Shown: one piece after another, positions 50,601 to 54,010 of the stretch | Layout: the number at the start of each line of letters is the position of its first letter | Numbering within the stretch: position 1 is the first letter of the stretch | NCBI GenBank assembly: GCA_964016885.1 | Contig: OZ024743.1 | Coordinates: forward strand, 121,767,650 to 121,831,649 | Reading direction: 5' to 3' | From: Eledone cirrhosa | Lineage: Eukaryota > Mollusca > Cephalopoda > Octopoda > Eledonidae | DNA: 64,000 bases | Position numbers and translations under genes: made by a program | The notes under the pieces: generated by a model | Told to the model about the DNA's origin: nothing | The model's database searches: none | The model's input: the letters and a program-made list of their open reading frames with translations, nothing else

Positions 50601-52549
50601 GTTATACTATAATAAATACTATTCCTAAATATAAAATTAAAAAAATCTGGTGAGGCTCAATGGCTTCGAGGTTTTTAAAAAGTTGTTCGATGTTAGCCAA
50701 CTTAGATCGAAAGATGGACTCGAAGGCGTGGTCAGTAATTGGGGCTCCAAGGGAGCACCATGCTGATGAGAAAGGAACTGCGATAGAAGGGAAGTATCTG
50801 TAAACAAGTCAAGTATGCTGATGTGAAACTAAGTTGTGGGGGGGGGGGGGGCAGAGCCCGCATATGGAACTGTAGACGTGAAGGCCCCTGCGACCCAGTT
50901 CCTCAATCATCGTTTACGCGGTCGCAAGGACTTTGTCTGGAGGACTCACACACACAAAACGGTGGTAAATTGATGGTCGTTTTTATTTTTGTTCCCCTTT
51001 TTTTTTCTTTCTCTCGCCCTGATCGTATATTTTGATGCGTTATATTTGACAGGTTCCTAGCAATGGTTAATTGTATTTATTACGTGTTTATATTTTCATT
51101 CTGAAAAAATTGAAAACAATTTGTAATGTTATTTATACAATTGTGAATAAAATCTACGAGATCCATTGAATAAAACAATAAACAGTAGGCTGGTTTCATG
51201 AGAGTCGATCGATAAGCGTCAGTTTATTTACAAATAAATGCTTATACTGCTATTCCATAGAATCAGCAGACATGCGCATGCATGCTTTAGATAGTGATAC
51301 TTAATTGGAAGATGTTGACATTGATAGATATCAGTATTACTTGGAAATATGAAAACTATTTGCAAATATGAAAACTAAACGCGGGAAGAAGCTTGCAAAA
51401 CGATGTGGTCAAACTGGATAAAAAAAAACGATATAAACAAATTACACTAATAATAATGACTTTTCAAGAAAAAGTTAGGGATTTAGAAATATCGGAGCTG
51501 AATATACTGTGATTTTACCTGTTCTCAGTGAGAAAAAGCAATGTATACATATGGCTCTCAGGTTAATTATCAGCACATGACAGTCTATAAGAATAATTTA
51601 TTATATATTGAAACGTTCAAAACATAACAATGAGATTTCATTCCAATAATAACAATAATTATTTTATCAATTAAATAGAACGCAGTATAAAATTGCATTT
51701 GTTGACTGACAAAAATGAACATTTAAACTGGTTTTATTTTACGAACCCACCACGCCCGTATAAATTTTTTTTTTTCCAAAGAACAAGTAAATAAATTCAA
51801 TCTGTAAATTATTGACATTAGTGCCTCTACTAGTATGTCTAAGAATCGTAAATTTGTTAGATAAAAGTCTCGTTTTGCTGTTTAGACCCAAATCAGCTCT
51901 GATCGAACAGACCTATGATCCAGAGTTCCAGCCGTAACCATTTAAACTTTCTTCTATATCTAGAACTACATTATCTGGCGTATCCTTCCTTTTTAAATGC
52001 GATTGAGCGTAGTTTGATAGGATATTCAGCTATTATTTCTAGCAGGCAGAACACCTGCATTGAGGATCCTTGTATGCTAGATCTTTTTGAATTGTCAACT
52101 GACTGATTACTAGTCCTTACTTAATCGATTACCAGGATATGTAAAGACGGTACAAATTATAAGCAAATGTGGACTAAAACACTTTTTTTTTTACATTGTG
52201 CAAACACGCTATATCCTGGATATATATCTGGAATAAAATTTCTCAGGACAAAACAAAAGTTAATGAACATAGTGATAACCTAATACCCCCCCCCCCCCCC
52301 AATCGAACCAATAGTTCTAACTAACACACACTAAATAAATAAATAATATAAATTAAAATAAAAAATTAAATGGGGTCTACTAGCCTCTTTTCTTTCGTGT
52401 TTCAGATGATCTCCATTTGGTACTCGAAGACACTGGTACTCTTCTTCACATGGACACTCCTTCGATGGTATTTTAGTACTATCACAGCATAGTATTCCCA
52501 CAAGTAAAATTATTATTGAAAATAGATATTTACTTGATGATTCAGTCAT
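6444..52549 (-). CDS. CTBS: Di-N-acetylchitobiase-like GH18 protein, whole spliced gene (C-terminal exon missing)
   Basis: Seven exons on the minus strand join in phase into 356 codons plus one base: 52385-52549, 43280-43430, 19041-19252, 14991-15162, 14328-14434, 13655-13825, 6444-6534. The family enzyme is lysosomal and removes reducing-end GlcNAc from chitobiose cores during glycoprotein breakdown. The predicted protein has a signal peptide (residues about 7-24), the family's N-terminal CPC...C cluster, a KTWKxWNW block, LMCYTH, a VPWHGY strand (252-257) and a WFED block. Vertebrate CTBS is about 385 residues, so only about 30 C-terminal residues are missing. The catalytic signature (135-142) reads DIFLLDLH, so the general-acid Glu is His142, and MSYD is LTPE (207-210). 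Family membership is seen from alignment remembered for CTBS; loss of hydrolase activity is inferred. All introns are transposon-laden. Confidence 0.87.
6786..6930 (-). mobile_element. tRNA-derived SINE, second type
   Basis: On the minus strand a tRNA-like head (gttgagtggttaagaagt, then a B-box-like gggtttgatacc) is followed by a short body. It differs from the 5275 family and resembles the elements at 27690 and 28380. Confidence 0.5.
7032..7237. mobile_element. TTAA-flanked short element (piggyBac-type MITE)
   Basis: Direct TTAA copies at 7028-7031 and 7238-7241 flank inverted ends CCCTTTGATGCC and GGTAATGAAAGGG. It is 206 bp with no coding capacity. Confidence 0.65.
7348..7571. mobile_element. 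TTAA-type short element, right end uncertain
   Basis: Starts TTAA-CCCTTTCATTACC. The interior matches the copy at 557-796 (cttacataaaattatgatgg). The right end is not clear. Confidence 0.45.
7590..7665. repeat. CA/TG-TA microsatellite
   Basis: Alternating atgtgtg, tatata and cacacac blocks, partly palindromic. Confidence 0.9.
7925..8082 (+). mobile_element. tRNA-derived SINE, 5' truncated
   Basis: B-box-like gagtttaaattctgcc, then a diverged body (ggagctgataatttaaag) and the tail. It lies directly before the RTE tail at 8084. Confidence 0.6.
8084..8345 (-). repeat. RTE-type 3' tail
   Basis: Begins with the tcatcatcagc end, then CCATGCTTGCATGG (palindrome) and several cacttacagcatggactgg units. 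It is a non-coding tail like that of the long RTE at 30602-32616. Confidence 0.7.
8624..8882. mobile_element. TTAA-flanked short element (piggyBac-type MITE)
   Basis: Flanked by TTAA at 8620-8623 and 8883-8886. Ends are CCCCTTTGATACC and the inverse GATAATGAAAGG. 259 bp, non-coding. Confidence 0.6.
8998..9114 (+). repeat. CR1-like LINE 3' tail
   Basis: Matches the end of the CR1 element at 39640-39745: gactcatgca, ctatgtactatacatgcacc, cacctgagcactgtacac, then (att)n. Only the untranslated end is present. Confidence 0.75.
9115..10190. repeat. Interspersed repeat (mirrored at 62210-62790) split by an RTE
   Basis: 9115-9436 and 10014-10180 match, in inverse order, a continuous stretch at 62210-62790. 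The outer hairpin at 9121-9152 (aaaaccaccc...gggtggtttt) is shared. The RTE fragment at 9437-10013 interrupts this copy only. Confidence 0.65.
9437..10013 (-). pseudogene. RTE-like LINE C-terminal fragment, open frame kept
   Basis: A 5'-truncated RTE copy whose frame is open from about 10013 to the stop at 9461 (about 180 residues). It shows RIRTGWKKFRELLPLL, LHGRETWAA, RRLRWYGHVM, GRGRPQKTWAEVV and RDKWRDAVL in order. These belong to the post-RT C-terminal region found after the zinc finger in the copy at 32830-36185. The end has the palindrome CCCTGCTTGCAAGGG and then (tca)n. The intact frame points to a recent insertion. No reverse transcriptase core is present. Confidence 0.85.
10606..10930 (-). 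repeat. RTE-type 3' tail
   Basis: (tca)n end at 10606-10634, a degenerate hairpin, the ggatgcccttcctaacacca box and repeated tggactggatgcttttcgttg units. Confidence 0.75.
11300..12720 (+). pseudogene. Mariner/Tc1-type transposase, split by a CR1 insertion
   Basis: 11384-11715 encodes the N-terminal helix-turn-helix region (RKSISTVVKELKISRHTSKR) and the start of the catalytic domain (MLWFLSNEKNF). The rest follows with frameshifts to VPQN at about 12010. After the CR1 fragment (12020-12507) it resumes at 12510 with WPPSFPILNPLDYYG, the family's PPxSPDLNPLDYY block. The first catalytic Asp (SDEKxF) is Asn. The transposase is dead. It lies in intron 6 of the host gene, in the opposite sense. 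Confidence 0.85.
12020..12507 (-). pseudogene. CR1-like LINE 3' fragment nested in mariner
   Basis: The minus frame from 12437 to 12180 matches the last about 85 residues of the CR1 RT at 36660-39745 (NTHxxINHLANNNPEYLFDFHVSNT...IRQHYT), then the CR1 tail to (att)n. It interrupts the mariner between VPQN and WPPS. Confidence 0.85.
12825..12995 (+). repeat. RTE-tail-related SINE-like repeat
   Basis: Reads atgacaacctct, gacccatctgagaggtcagt, tactagcaaggaagacagac and attaaatgatgatgatga. It shares the hairpin plus (atg)n end with the RTE tails but has a different body. It preserves the empty TTAA site used by the element at 42818. Confidence 0.65.
13655..13825 (-). CDS. CTBS: CTBS-like exon 6, followed by a GC donor
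   Basis: The 171-base exon (57 codons, phase 0 to 0) starts after CATTTAG and ends AAG|gcaagt, a strong non-canonical GC donor at 13653-13654. It encodes residues 270-326, with TWNSVYLAPYFNIK matching the family's NLWDKDQRAPYYNYKD block. Two N-glycosylation sequons (NES and NNT) are present, which suits a secreted or lysosomal protein. Confidence 0.9.
14328..14434 (-). CDS. CTBS: CTBS-like exon 5, VPWHGY strand
   Basis: The 107-base exon (phase 1 to 0) lies between TTCTAG and gtaagt. It encodes residues 235-269, with PPQKFILSVPWHGYVYDC matching the family block PKKLVMGVPWYGYDYTC almost position for position. This is the clearest family identifier in the gene. Confidence 0.93.
14540..14800. 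repeat. Degenerate TTAA-type short element
   Basis: Contains the family's cagtgtatttcattagaaatatggtaatgaaagg right end (as at 7200-7237) and, inverted after it, the cttacataaattatgatat block. It looks like two joined partial copies. Confidence 0.45.
14991..15162 (-). CDS. CTBS: CTBS-like exon 4, MSYD motif replaced
   Basis: The 172-base exon (phase 0 to 1) starts after TTTTACAG and ends at G|gtaagt. Residues 177-233 align with the family's FDVAWSP...CDFLFVMSYD...IWSECIAAANAPY segment: NWFPPCY, ICDYFM and THCMAQATVPF are recognisable. The MSYD substrate-binding motif is LTPE (residues 207-210), so the usual Tyr and Asp are missing. Confidence 0.9.
15538..15780 (-). repeat. RTE-type 3' tail
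   Basis: tcatcattgttttacatctg end, the box ggatgccctccctaatgcca, then a diverged body. Confidence 0.65.
15781..16085. other. Intronic sequence, no feature recognised
   Basis: No exon and no repeat recognised. A 69-codon frame here shows no family features. Confidence 0.4.
16090..16315 (+). mobile_element. tRNA-derived SINE
   Basis: Head ggtggattggtagaattgat, B-box-like aattcaaatcctgcc, body gatcaataaaataaag and the tail gctggtcttgtgcc. Confidence 0.75.
16835..17060 (-). mobile_element. tRNA-derived SINE
   Basis: On the minus strand: ggattggcagtatcggtaga, B box gagttcaaatcccgcc, ttacggagtcgataaaataa and ggccttgtgccta. One of the best preserved copies here. Confidence 0.85.
17213..18388 (-). 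pseudogene. CR1-like LINE, RT C-terminal half and tail
   Basis: Minus frames 18410-17880 and 17934-17371 together cover the RT from DLFNWLKSFILSRREV through SGVPQGSVLGPLLF, the KYSDDIKLY catalytic box (YADD changed to YSDD) and the C-terminus IRQHYT. They join by a frameshift near 17900-17940. The tail ends in (taa)n at 17213. The upstream part is truncated at 18388, inside intron 3. Confidence 0.9.
18580..18760 (+). mobile_element. tRNA-derived SINE, diverged
   Basis: Head ggcagtgaactggcagttg, then ctttgcctttcatcctttc and ggtcaataaataaa. The B box is partly deleted. Confidence 0.55.
19041..19252 (-). CDS. CTBS: CTBS-like exon 3, altered GH18 catalytic motif
   Basis: This 212-base exon (phase 1 to 0) has a TTTTTCAG acceptor and a gtaagt donor. 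It encodes residues 107-176, including QAWI (family ASWI helix) and the barrel strand that carries the GH18 signature. CTBS normally reads DGINIDIE there; this exon reads DIFLLDLH at residues 135-142. The first Asp and the Asp two before the acid position are kept, but the acid is His (codon CAC at 19143-19145). An N-V-T glycosylation sequon lies downstream. No stop or frameshift is present, so this is not simple pseudogene decay. Confidence 0.9.
19320..19400 (+). repeat. RTE-tail-related repeat, cut by CR1
   Basis: agcccatctgagaggtcagt followed by tactagcttgg matches 12930-12965, and then the CR1 coding sequence begins abruptly. Confidence 0.55.
19401..20745 (+). pseudogene. CR1-like LINE, RT segment truncated at both ends
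   Basis: Open from 19404 to 19934 and again, in frame, to 20747. One TGA at 19933-19935 (CGA in the relatives) separates the two parts. It starts at the RT block HASPGLDGVTYLLLKRGG and includes motif A (LDFAKAFNSVPH), SGVPQGSVLGPLLF and KYADDIKLH, ending at GHAHKVRK. No CR1 tail follows. The abrupt ends suggest it was moved or trimmed by recombination rather than by 5' truncation alone. Confidence 0.9.
20750..22259. other. Unidentified intron 2 sequence
   Basis: No exon, SINE or LINE recognised over 1.5 kb. A minus-strand frame at 21491-21841 (116 codons) has no recognisable domain and no splice context, and I do not call it a gene. Confidence 0.45.
22260..22945 (-). pseudogene. RTE-like LINE 3' fragment with tail
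   Basis: The minus frame 22902-22705 encodes RWMCSNN...SINELREKLGIRGIRC...RRLHWYGHVM, the RTE C-terminal region. The long tail follows to the hairpin CCACGCAAGCATGG and the gtttaacgtcc end. A 45-bp unit (atgctgtccgtgtagattat...) is duplicated in tandem at 22860-22945. Confidence 0.8.
23176..23545 (-). repeat. RTE-type tail with internal tandem amplification
   Basis: The (tca)n end and CCATGCTGGCATGG hairpin are followed by about four head-to-tail units of roughly 50 bp (gtgcattttattgttgcac... tttacagagtg) at 23340-23530. Confidence 0.75.
23572..23805 (+). repeat. CR1-like LINE 3' end
   Basis: Decayed last codons (cttcccaaaattcaccaac) and the CR1 tail (tttgatgacttgtagtgc, cacctgagcactgtacacaa). 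Confidence 0.8.
23830..24540. other. Unidentified intron sequence
   Basis: AT-rich, T-rich runs, no exon or known repeat seen. Confidence 0.4.
24545..24872 (+). repeat. RTE-type 3' tail (long form)
   Basis: Sense copy: aaggtggtcgtgtaggtgac, cattaggaagggcatccagc, the hairpin CCATGCTAGTGTGG, then gatggatgttaaacgatgat. Confidence 0.85.
25088..25965. other. Unidentified pyrimidine-rich stretch
   Basis: About 0.9 kb that is C/T-rich on the plus strand, unlike the AT-rich surroundings, so it probably belongs to a decayed element. No frame or motif lets me name it. Confidence 0.4.
25970..26215 (+). pseudogene. RTE-like LINE, last C-terminal codons and short tail
   Basis: ggtatggacatgtgatgc (WYGHVM), ccagtagaaggaaactgcag and gaagaccaaggaagacttgg (GRPRKTW) in order, then catccatgatgatgatggt as the 3' end. 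It belongs to the short-tail subfamily. Confidence 0.75.
26220..26330. repeat. Possible hAT-type element end
   Basis: atgccaaacatgtagcccgagggccacatgtggtcc-type sequence, with nested inverted motifs, resembles the end of hAT (Charlie-like) elements. The other end was not found. Confidence 0.3.
26894..27165 (-). repeat. RTE-type 3' tail
   Basis: tcatcatcatcatcaccg end, hairpin region CCATGCTACCATGG, and box ggatgcccttcctgatgcca. Confidence 0.8.
27170..27648. other. Intron sequence, nothing recognised
   Basis: No exon or known repeat. A minus frame at 27402-27686 shows no domain. Confidence 0.4.
27690..27990 (+). mobile_element. tRNA-derived SINE, third type
   Basis: Head gcacataaccaagtggttag, B-box-like gggtatgattcttgg, body cacccgagtt-like (aaaacactcgagttcatg) and atcctgtccagggaaag. 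Preceded at 27650 by about 30 bp of CR1 tail in inverse orientation. Confidence 0.7.
28160..28375 (-). repeat. RTE-type 3' tail
   Basis: Hairpin CCCTGCTTGCAAGGG (same as 9475), then ggatgcccttcctaacacca and cactttacagtgtgggctgg units. Confidence 0.8.
28380..28535 (-). mobile_element. tRNA-derived SINE
   Basis: The minus strand reads gcacatagcttagtggttag (A box), ccttgcaatcgaaagg (anticodon-arm-like) and gtgagttcaattctcag (B box). The tRNA-like fold is unusually complete, but it continues into a SINE body, so I do not call a functional tRNA. Confidence 0.75.
28985..29180 (+). mobile_element. tRNA-derived SINE, third type
   Basis: Head ccttgtgataagggtgttgg, B-box-like gggtctgattcctgg, body aaacacttcatttcacgttg and tggcgtcctgtccagg, as at 27690. 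Confidence 0.75.
29181..29690. other. Intron sequence, nothing recognised
   Basis: AT-rich, no exon or repeat seen. Confidence 0.4.
29691..30219 (+). repeat. CTAG-type repeat with minisatellite core
   Basis: Starts tactagctggacccatg and ends gcgtattaatatatagat. The middle (29727-30066) is an irregular array of about 20-25-bp units, ccctctctctatatatatta-type, ending in a run of C (30047-30066). Confidence 0.6.
30225..30513 (+). repeat. RTE-type 3' tail (long form)
   Basis: ccacaacatccagtcc, gtgttaggaaggccatccag, CCATGCTAGCGTGG, tattaaacaatgatgatgat. Near-identical to the tail at 32310-32616. Confidence 0.85.
30602..32616 (+). pseudogene. RTE-like LINE: RT, PHD-type finger, C-terminal domain and long tail
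   Basis: One frame runs from about 30600 to 32205, broken only by TGA at 31741 (Trp in relatives) and TGA at 31828 (Arg in relatives). Order: RT (KTGKAAVPLEIVAEMLKASG, motif A LAFVDLEKAFDRVPH, VHQGSVLSPLLF, motif C LYADDLML), a Cys/His cluster CSVC...CPKCKVWVHKRC (31440-31590), then RIRTG*KKFREL, LHGSETWA, RRLRWYGHVM and GRPRKTRDD. The tail (32206-32616) holds the box aaggGCATCCAGCC, the hairpin CCATGCTAGCGTGG and (gat)n. The endonuclease is missing (5' truncated). It is flanked by the probable target duplication ATTTGT. Confidence 0.9.
32620..32829 (+). repeat. Duplicated flank of the RTE insertion
   Basis: gctctcacttttcgtaaaga and gtatatttgttatttatatt (32718-32770) match 30548-30600 left of the RTE. 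The tandem unit gttaaaaattctatgtatca occurs at 32645 and 32787. Confidence 0.65.
32830..36185 (+). pseudogene. RTE-like LINE, near full length, with N-terminal repeats
   Basis: Upstream sequence (33020-33110) resembles the RTE tail box. A 114-bp (38-codon) direct repeat at 33141-33365 leads into the endonuclease: VVTLNVGTLTGRSGEI, VQEVRW, AYAPQ (33385-33761) and the downstream part to 34220, with stops at 33760 and 33888. RT follows in other frames (34490-35360): KNGKAAGPSEIVAEMLKASG, LAFVDLEKAFDRV, VHQGSVLSPLLF, LYADDLVL. A zinc-finger-like segment (35360-35500, CSIC...CRSWVHKRC...CSRC) precedes the C-terminal region (GWKKFKELPLLL, LHGSETWAATAEEM, RLRWYGHVM). The end is the palindrome CCCTTGCAAGCAGGG and (atg)n. 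Confidence 0.9.
36186..36655. other. Intron sequence with CA/TA microsatellite
   Basis: 36330-36445 is a mixed aca/tata microsatellite. The rest shows no feature. Confidence 0.5.
36660..39745 (+). mobile_element. CR1-like LINE, ORF2 almost intact
   Basis: The frame starting near 36683 encodes an APE-type endonuclease (LLSLNARSLCNKI, ITVTETW, AGDFNHPEIDW, GDSDHAMI), and runs to 37665. The second frame (to 39466) carries the RT (SPGLDGVTYLLLKRGG, motif A LDFAKAFNSVPH, SGVPQGSVLGPLLF, motif C KYADDIKLY) and the C-terminus. The two frames differ by one base at a run of seven A (37651-37657). With six A the frame would be continuous, about 920 codons from 36700, the usual size for CR1 ORF2. No ORF1 is seen, so the copy is 5' truncated or starts just upstream. 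The 3' end carries a doubled tail. It lies antisense in intron 2 of the host gene. Confidence 0.92.
39467..39745 (+). repeat. Doubled CR1 3' tail
   Basis: After the stop, the tail runs once to (ttattgttatta) at 39622 and a second, slightly different copy (atcatgactcatacactgtt... cacctgagcactgtacacaa) runs to (att)n at 39745. Confidence 0.8.
39810..39975. repeat. TA/CA microsatellite and G run
   Basis: (ta)n, acaca and tatatac blocks followed by gagagagagggggggggg. Confidence 0.9.
39985..41500 (+). pseudogene. Decayed RTE-like LINE, interrupted by an RTE tail
   Basis: Coding traces run in RTE order: actggtacaaaagtatcatt (DWxxSIIxNCYK), tggaccaggttatgaaagtt, gatgagatgcagtttagc, then the nested tail (40236-40425), then aaggcctttgatgggg (KAFDGV), catcagagttcagtc, tatgctgatgacat (YADD), ggaaatggccctgctcgata (GKWPCSI, start of the zinc finger, later part deleted) and the GWKKF to C-terminal blocks. 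Many stops and frameshifts; the oldest RTE copy here. Confidence 0.8.
40236..40425 (-). repeat. RTE tail nested inside the older RTE
   Basis: tcatcatccctgttttacat end, hairpin region CCACACTAGCATGG, box ggatgaccttcctaacgcca. It sits between the codons for LYL and AF of the RT's motif A region. Confidence 0.8.
41585..41975 (+). pseudogene. RTE-like LINE C-terminal fragment, short tail
   Basis: Diverged GW/KK...LL, agagagaagactaagctagt (RRLRW-type), gaagaagtgccaggagatcc, gaagatcaagggaaacctgg, then CCATGCAAACATGG and (atg)n. Confidence 0.75.
42035..42396 (+). repeat. RTE-type 3' tail (long form)
   Basis: Starts in the last codons (cacgaccgtgacctctggca), then cacaaggtgg units, gttaggaagggcatccagct, CCATGCTAACGTGG, acggacgtaaaacggtgatg. 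Confidence 0.85.
42500..43055 (+). repeat. RTE-tail-related SINE-like repeat, split by a TTAA element
   Basis: gacaacctccgtagtgttgg, gtttgtaaagtggttggtg, ttgctagcaggaaaaacagac; the end (aacaatgatgatgat) resumes after the element at 42818-43035. Confidence 0.7.
42818..43035. mobile_element. TTAA-flanked short element (piggyBac-type MITE), best preserved
   Basis: TTAA at 42814-42817 and 43036-43039. Ends CCCTTTAGCATTTA and TAAATGCCAAAGGG are inverted with one mismatch in 14. It interrupts a repeat whose empty site (acagacattaaatgatgatg) is seen at 12968, which confirms TTAA as the duplicated target. Confidence 0.75.
43280..43430 (-). CDS. CTBS: CTBS-like exon 2
   Basis: A polypyrimidine tract and AG acceptor (43431-43432) precede a 151-base exon ending at a gtaaaa donor, phase 0 to phase 1. 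It encodes residues 56-105 and the first base of Gly106. The match to CTBS is strong: KTWKHWNW and LMCYTHLKGRR correspond to the KTWKSYDW and LMCYAHSKGAR blocks of the vertebrate enzyme (beta1 to beta3 of the barrel). Confidence 0.9.
43600..45543 (+). pseudogene. RTE-like LINE: endonuclease and first half of RT
   Basis: Endonuclease blocks TINVGTIKSRSGEIVEML and LETRW (43640-43740), a later AGDFNGHVGQLSDSFDG segment (44041-44090), linker 44400-44960, then RT blocks KSGRAAGPAGIVAEML, YKGKGDALDRENYRGIKL, LAFVDLEKAFDRVP and VHQGSVLSPL ending abruptly at 45543. The catalytic YADD part, zinc finger and C-terminus are missing; a tail follows directly. Several frameshifts. Confidence 0.88.
45544..45840 (+). 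repeat. RTE 3' tail, internally duplicated
   Basis: cccacactgtaaagtggac and the catccagccgtagaaaacca box occur twice before CCATGCTAGCGTG and acgttaatcgatgctg. Confidence 0.8.
45935..46117 (+). repeat. RTE-type 3' tail
   Basis: gtggtcgtgtaggagacacg, CCATGCCAGCATGG, gatggacgttaaacgatgat. Confidence 0.85.
46330..46430. repeat. TA microsatellite
   Basis: (ta)n at 46350-46374. Confidence 0.85.
46430..46686 (+). repeat. RTE-type 3' tail
   Basis: tgtaaggtggtcatgtaagt, cattaggaagggcatttagc, CATGCAAGCATG, atggacgttaaatgatgat. Confidence 0.85.
46775..46952. mobile_element. Foldback element (imperfect palindrome, about 178 bp)
   Basis: ggaaaagagtcag at the left pairs with ctgacccttttcc at the right. 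The inner arms carry cagctagatc/gatctagctg and aagccactaatatactgg/ccagtatattagtggctt around a short centre. Non-coding. Confidence 0.75.
47039..47183. mobile_element. Foldback element (near-perfect palindrome, about 145 bp)
   Basis: agaagtggttacacaacagt pairs with actgttgtgtaaccacttct. The centre is cctcagcttacgagctgagg. Confidence 0.8.
47190..48820. other. Intron 1 sequence with TA repeats
   Basis: Contains a direct duplication (gaaatgaaataaaataacag at 47341 and 47367) and long (ta)n at 47563-47645. The rest is unassigned; no exon found. Confidence 0.5.
48826..48990 (-). repeat. RTE-type 3' tail
   Basis: tcaccatcattttacaccca end, TCATGCTGGCATGA hairpin, ggatgctcttcctaatg box. Confidence 0.65.
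49170..49345 (+). mobile_element. tRNA-derived SINE
   Basis: A-box-like agtatggctgaatgtttaat, B box ccggttcaatcctac, then a body ending ggaagcccgttggatg. Confidence 0.7.
49569..50190 (-). repeat. CTAG-type interspersed repeat
   Basis: The minus strand begins actagcagaatggcccggcg at 50188 and ends at tctgttttagatatatagat at 49569. A piece shared with 59840-59960 (49906-50010) lies inside it. Confidence 0.55.
50280..51180. repeat. Unclassified GC-richer repeat, two related units
   Basis: 50330-50640 and 50930-51180 share a poly-T tract followed by tctcgc(t/c)ctg, ttgatgc and ttcctgg/ttcctag. The first unit encodes RLSLAIARGNV, which recurs as MSLAIVRGNV at 53700. A G run lies at 50839-50851. 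Family unknown. Confidence 0.45.
51181..52384. other. Intron 1, 5' part, no element recognised
   Basis: AT-rich, a C run at 52287-52300, no exon. Confidence 0.5.
52385..52549 (-). CDS. CTBS: CTBS-like exon 1: start codon, signal peptide, N-terminal Cys cluster
   Basis: The ATG at 52549-52547 is followed by a hydrophobic core (YLFSIIILLVGIL) typical of a signal peptide, then ECPCEEEYQC, matching the CPC...C motif at the mature N-terminus of chitobiases. The exon is taken to end at 52385, in codon phase 0, at a GC donor (GAG|gctagt). This yields KEVYVIS at the junction, like the family's EVFVF strand. A GT donor at 52422-52423 (after Cys-Leu-Arg, also phase 0) is possible but would delete about 13 residues. 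The frame is open beyond both sites, so the sequence alone does not settle the choice. Confidence 0.82.
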
Positions 52550-53225
52550 ATCAATAGTTATTAAGCAGACTAAAAACTTGCTACTTCAACAACTGTATGA
52601 TACGTTAAATCAATAACAGAAAGGCGACCTTTATGTCAGATAACCTTTTTTTTTTAAGTTAAAACGAAAAAAAAAACTTCTAACACACTTCTACATCTAC
52701 CTACGAGGACTCGAATTGCCTACGCACAAAGAAAAGATAGGGGTAGTAGCACGAGTCTCAGAAAGTTATCGGAATAAGGCCATGCTGTGACGTCATATCA
52801 GTTGACTAATGGCTGGGACAGACACAGTTTACCTACTCTTACTTCCGTAACTTAAATTTAATGTATACATCTATAATTAGTTGAATAAAACTTGTTTCTG
52901 AGCTGTTATTGGCAACGCTTGCTTAAAAACAAAAACAAAAAAGCAGTTCTAGAACTCTCGCGTTTTATTTTGGAGGTTTTAATATTACAATAATATTTTA
53001 CTTCATGTTTTAATTCTACATTTCAGGATATACCTGTAATATATTAACGTTCTCACCTGTAACAATCACCTTTCGCTTTCTTTAATTAAGTCAAACATTA
53101 AGATGATTCTTTTTCTTTTTGTACCATATTTTAAAATTTAGATTATATTTGATGCCATCAATAATAGGATTGACATTTAATGTGTTAAAGTTTATATTAA
53201 CATTATATTGATTTTTAATAACATT
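52550..53225. other. Presumed promoter and 5' flank of the CTBS-like gene
   Basis: No repeat recognised, the longest such stretch near the start codon. The CRE-type site at 52788 is the only motif worth noting. Confidence 0.4.
52788..52795. promoter_or_regulatory. Palindromic CRE-type site (TGACGTCA)
   Basis: A perfect 8-bp TGACGTCA palindrome lies 239 bp upstream of the CTBS-like ATG, in a stretch without recognisable repeats. This is the consensus for CREB/ATF factors. One site could be chance; its place in the presumed proximal promoter is the only support. No convincing TATA box or initiator was seen. Confidence 0.35.
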
Positions 53226-53229
53226 TACA

Positions 53230-53400
53230 GCTCATGGGGGGGGGGGTCGAGAGTATTTTAATGATAGGGTCCCCAATCCTGTCACGAAAAGAAGTGTTTT
53301 GCTCAAGAATACACCCTTTTTCCGGTCCAGGAATTGAACTCACAATCTTATTATCCTGAGTCCAACCTTCTAGCCACCAGGCCACCTGCCTTCACTTGAG
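53230..53400 (-). mobile_element. tRNA-derived SINE
   Basis: The minus strand reads ggtggcctggtggctagaag (A box) and gtgagttcaattcctgg (B box), then the body to the (c)n run, the inverse of ggggggggg at 53237. Confidence 0.75.
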
Positions 53401-53483
53401 TTATAAATACCAGAAAATGAACAGGTGTGCTAAAAATATTTATTTGATTATGAATCATTCTTCTTTAAAAGGAAGTAGATCCC

Positions 53484-54010
53484 TCATATGGGACGCCACC
53501 TGCTGCGACACGTTCTCCGCCTCCAGCTTAGTCGCTTCGGCCACAAACCCCGGCATCGCAGAAGAACGTAAAATAAACAAATATTGGGGTTTGTCAGGCC
53601 GCTTCCTCTTCGTACCGGTCCCCGTCGAGACCTCAGGTGTACTGCCGAGCTCCTCCGCAAGATCGGAGCATCGGCGGCTCGTCTGAGGAAGGGCCCTGCG
53701 ATGTCACTGGCCATCGTCCGAGGGAATGTTTTTACCGTCTTGTCCGCGGGGCGCAGCACTCCTTCCCCCTTGCCCTAGGCCCAAAACCCAGTCACCCTCC
53801 CCTTCACCCCTCCCTTCTCTTCTGCGACGTCAGAGCTCTTGCCACCCCCTCCCTTTCCCGTTCTTTTTCTTCTATCTTTCTCTCTTTTTTTTCTCGATAT
53901 TTCCCTATTCTTTCTTTCCTTTTGTTTCCCCCCTTTTTTTCTTACTTAAGGTTTGTTTTTGGCTTTTGAATACATTTTCTTCTCTTATTTACCCTTTCAT
54001 AGATAAGTAA
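53484..54010. repeat. GC-rich coding-like repeat of unknown family
   Basis: Markedly GC-rich against its surroundings (53500-53830), followed by a C/T-rich run. The plus frame 53584-53778 has LRKIGASAARLRKGPAMSL then AIVRGNV, related to 50400. Possibly part of an element's first ORF; no zinc knuckle or RT was seen. Confidence 0.4.
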
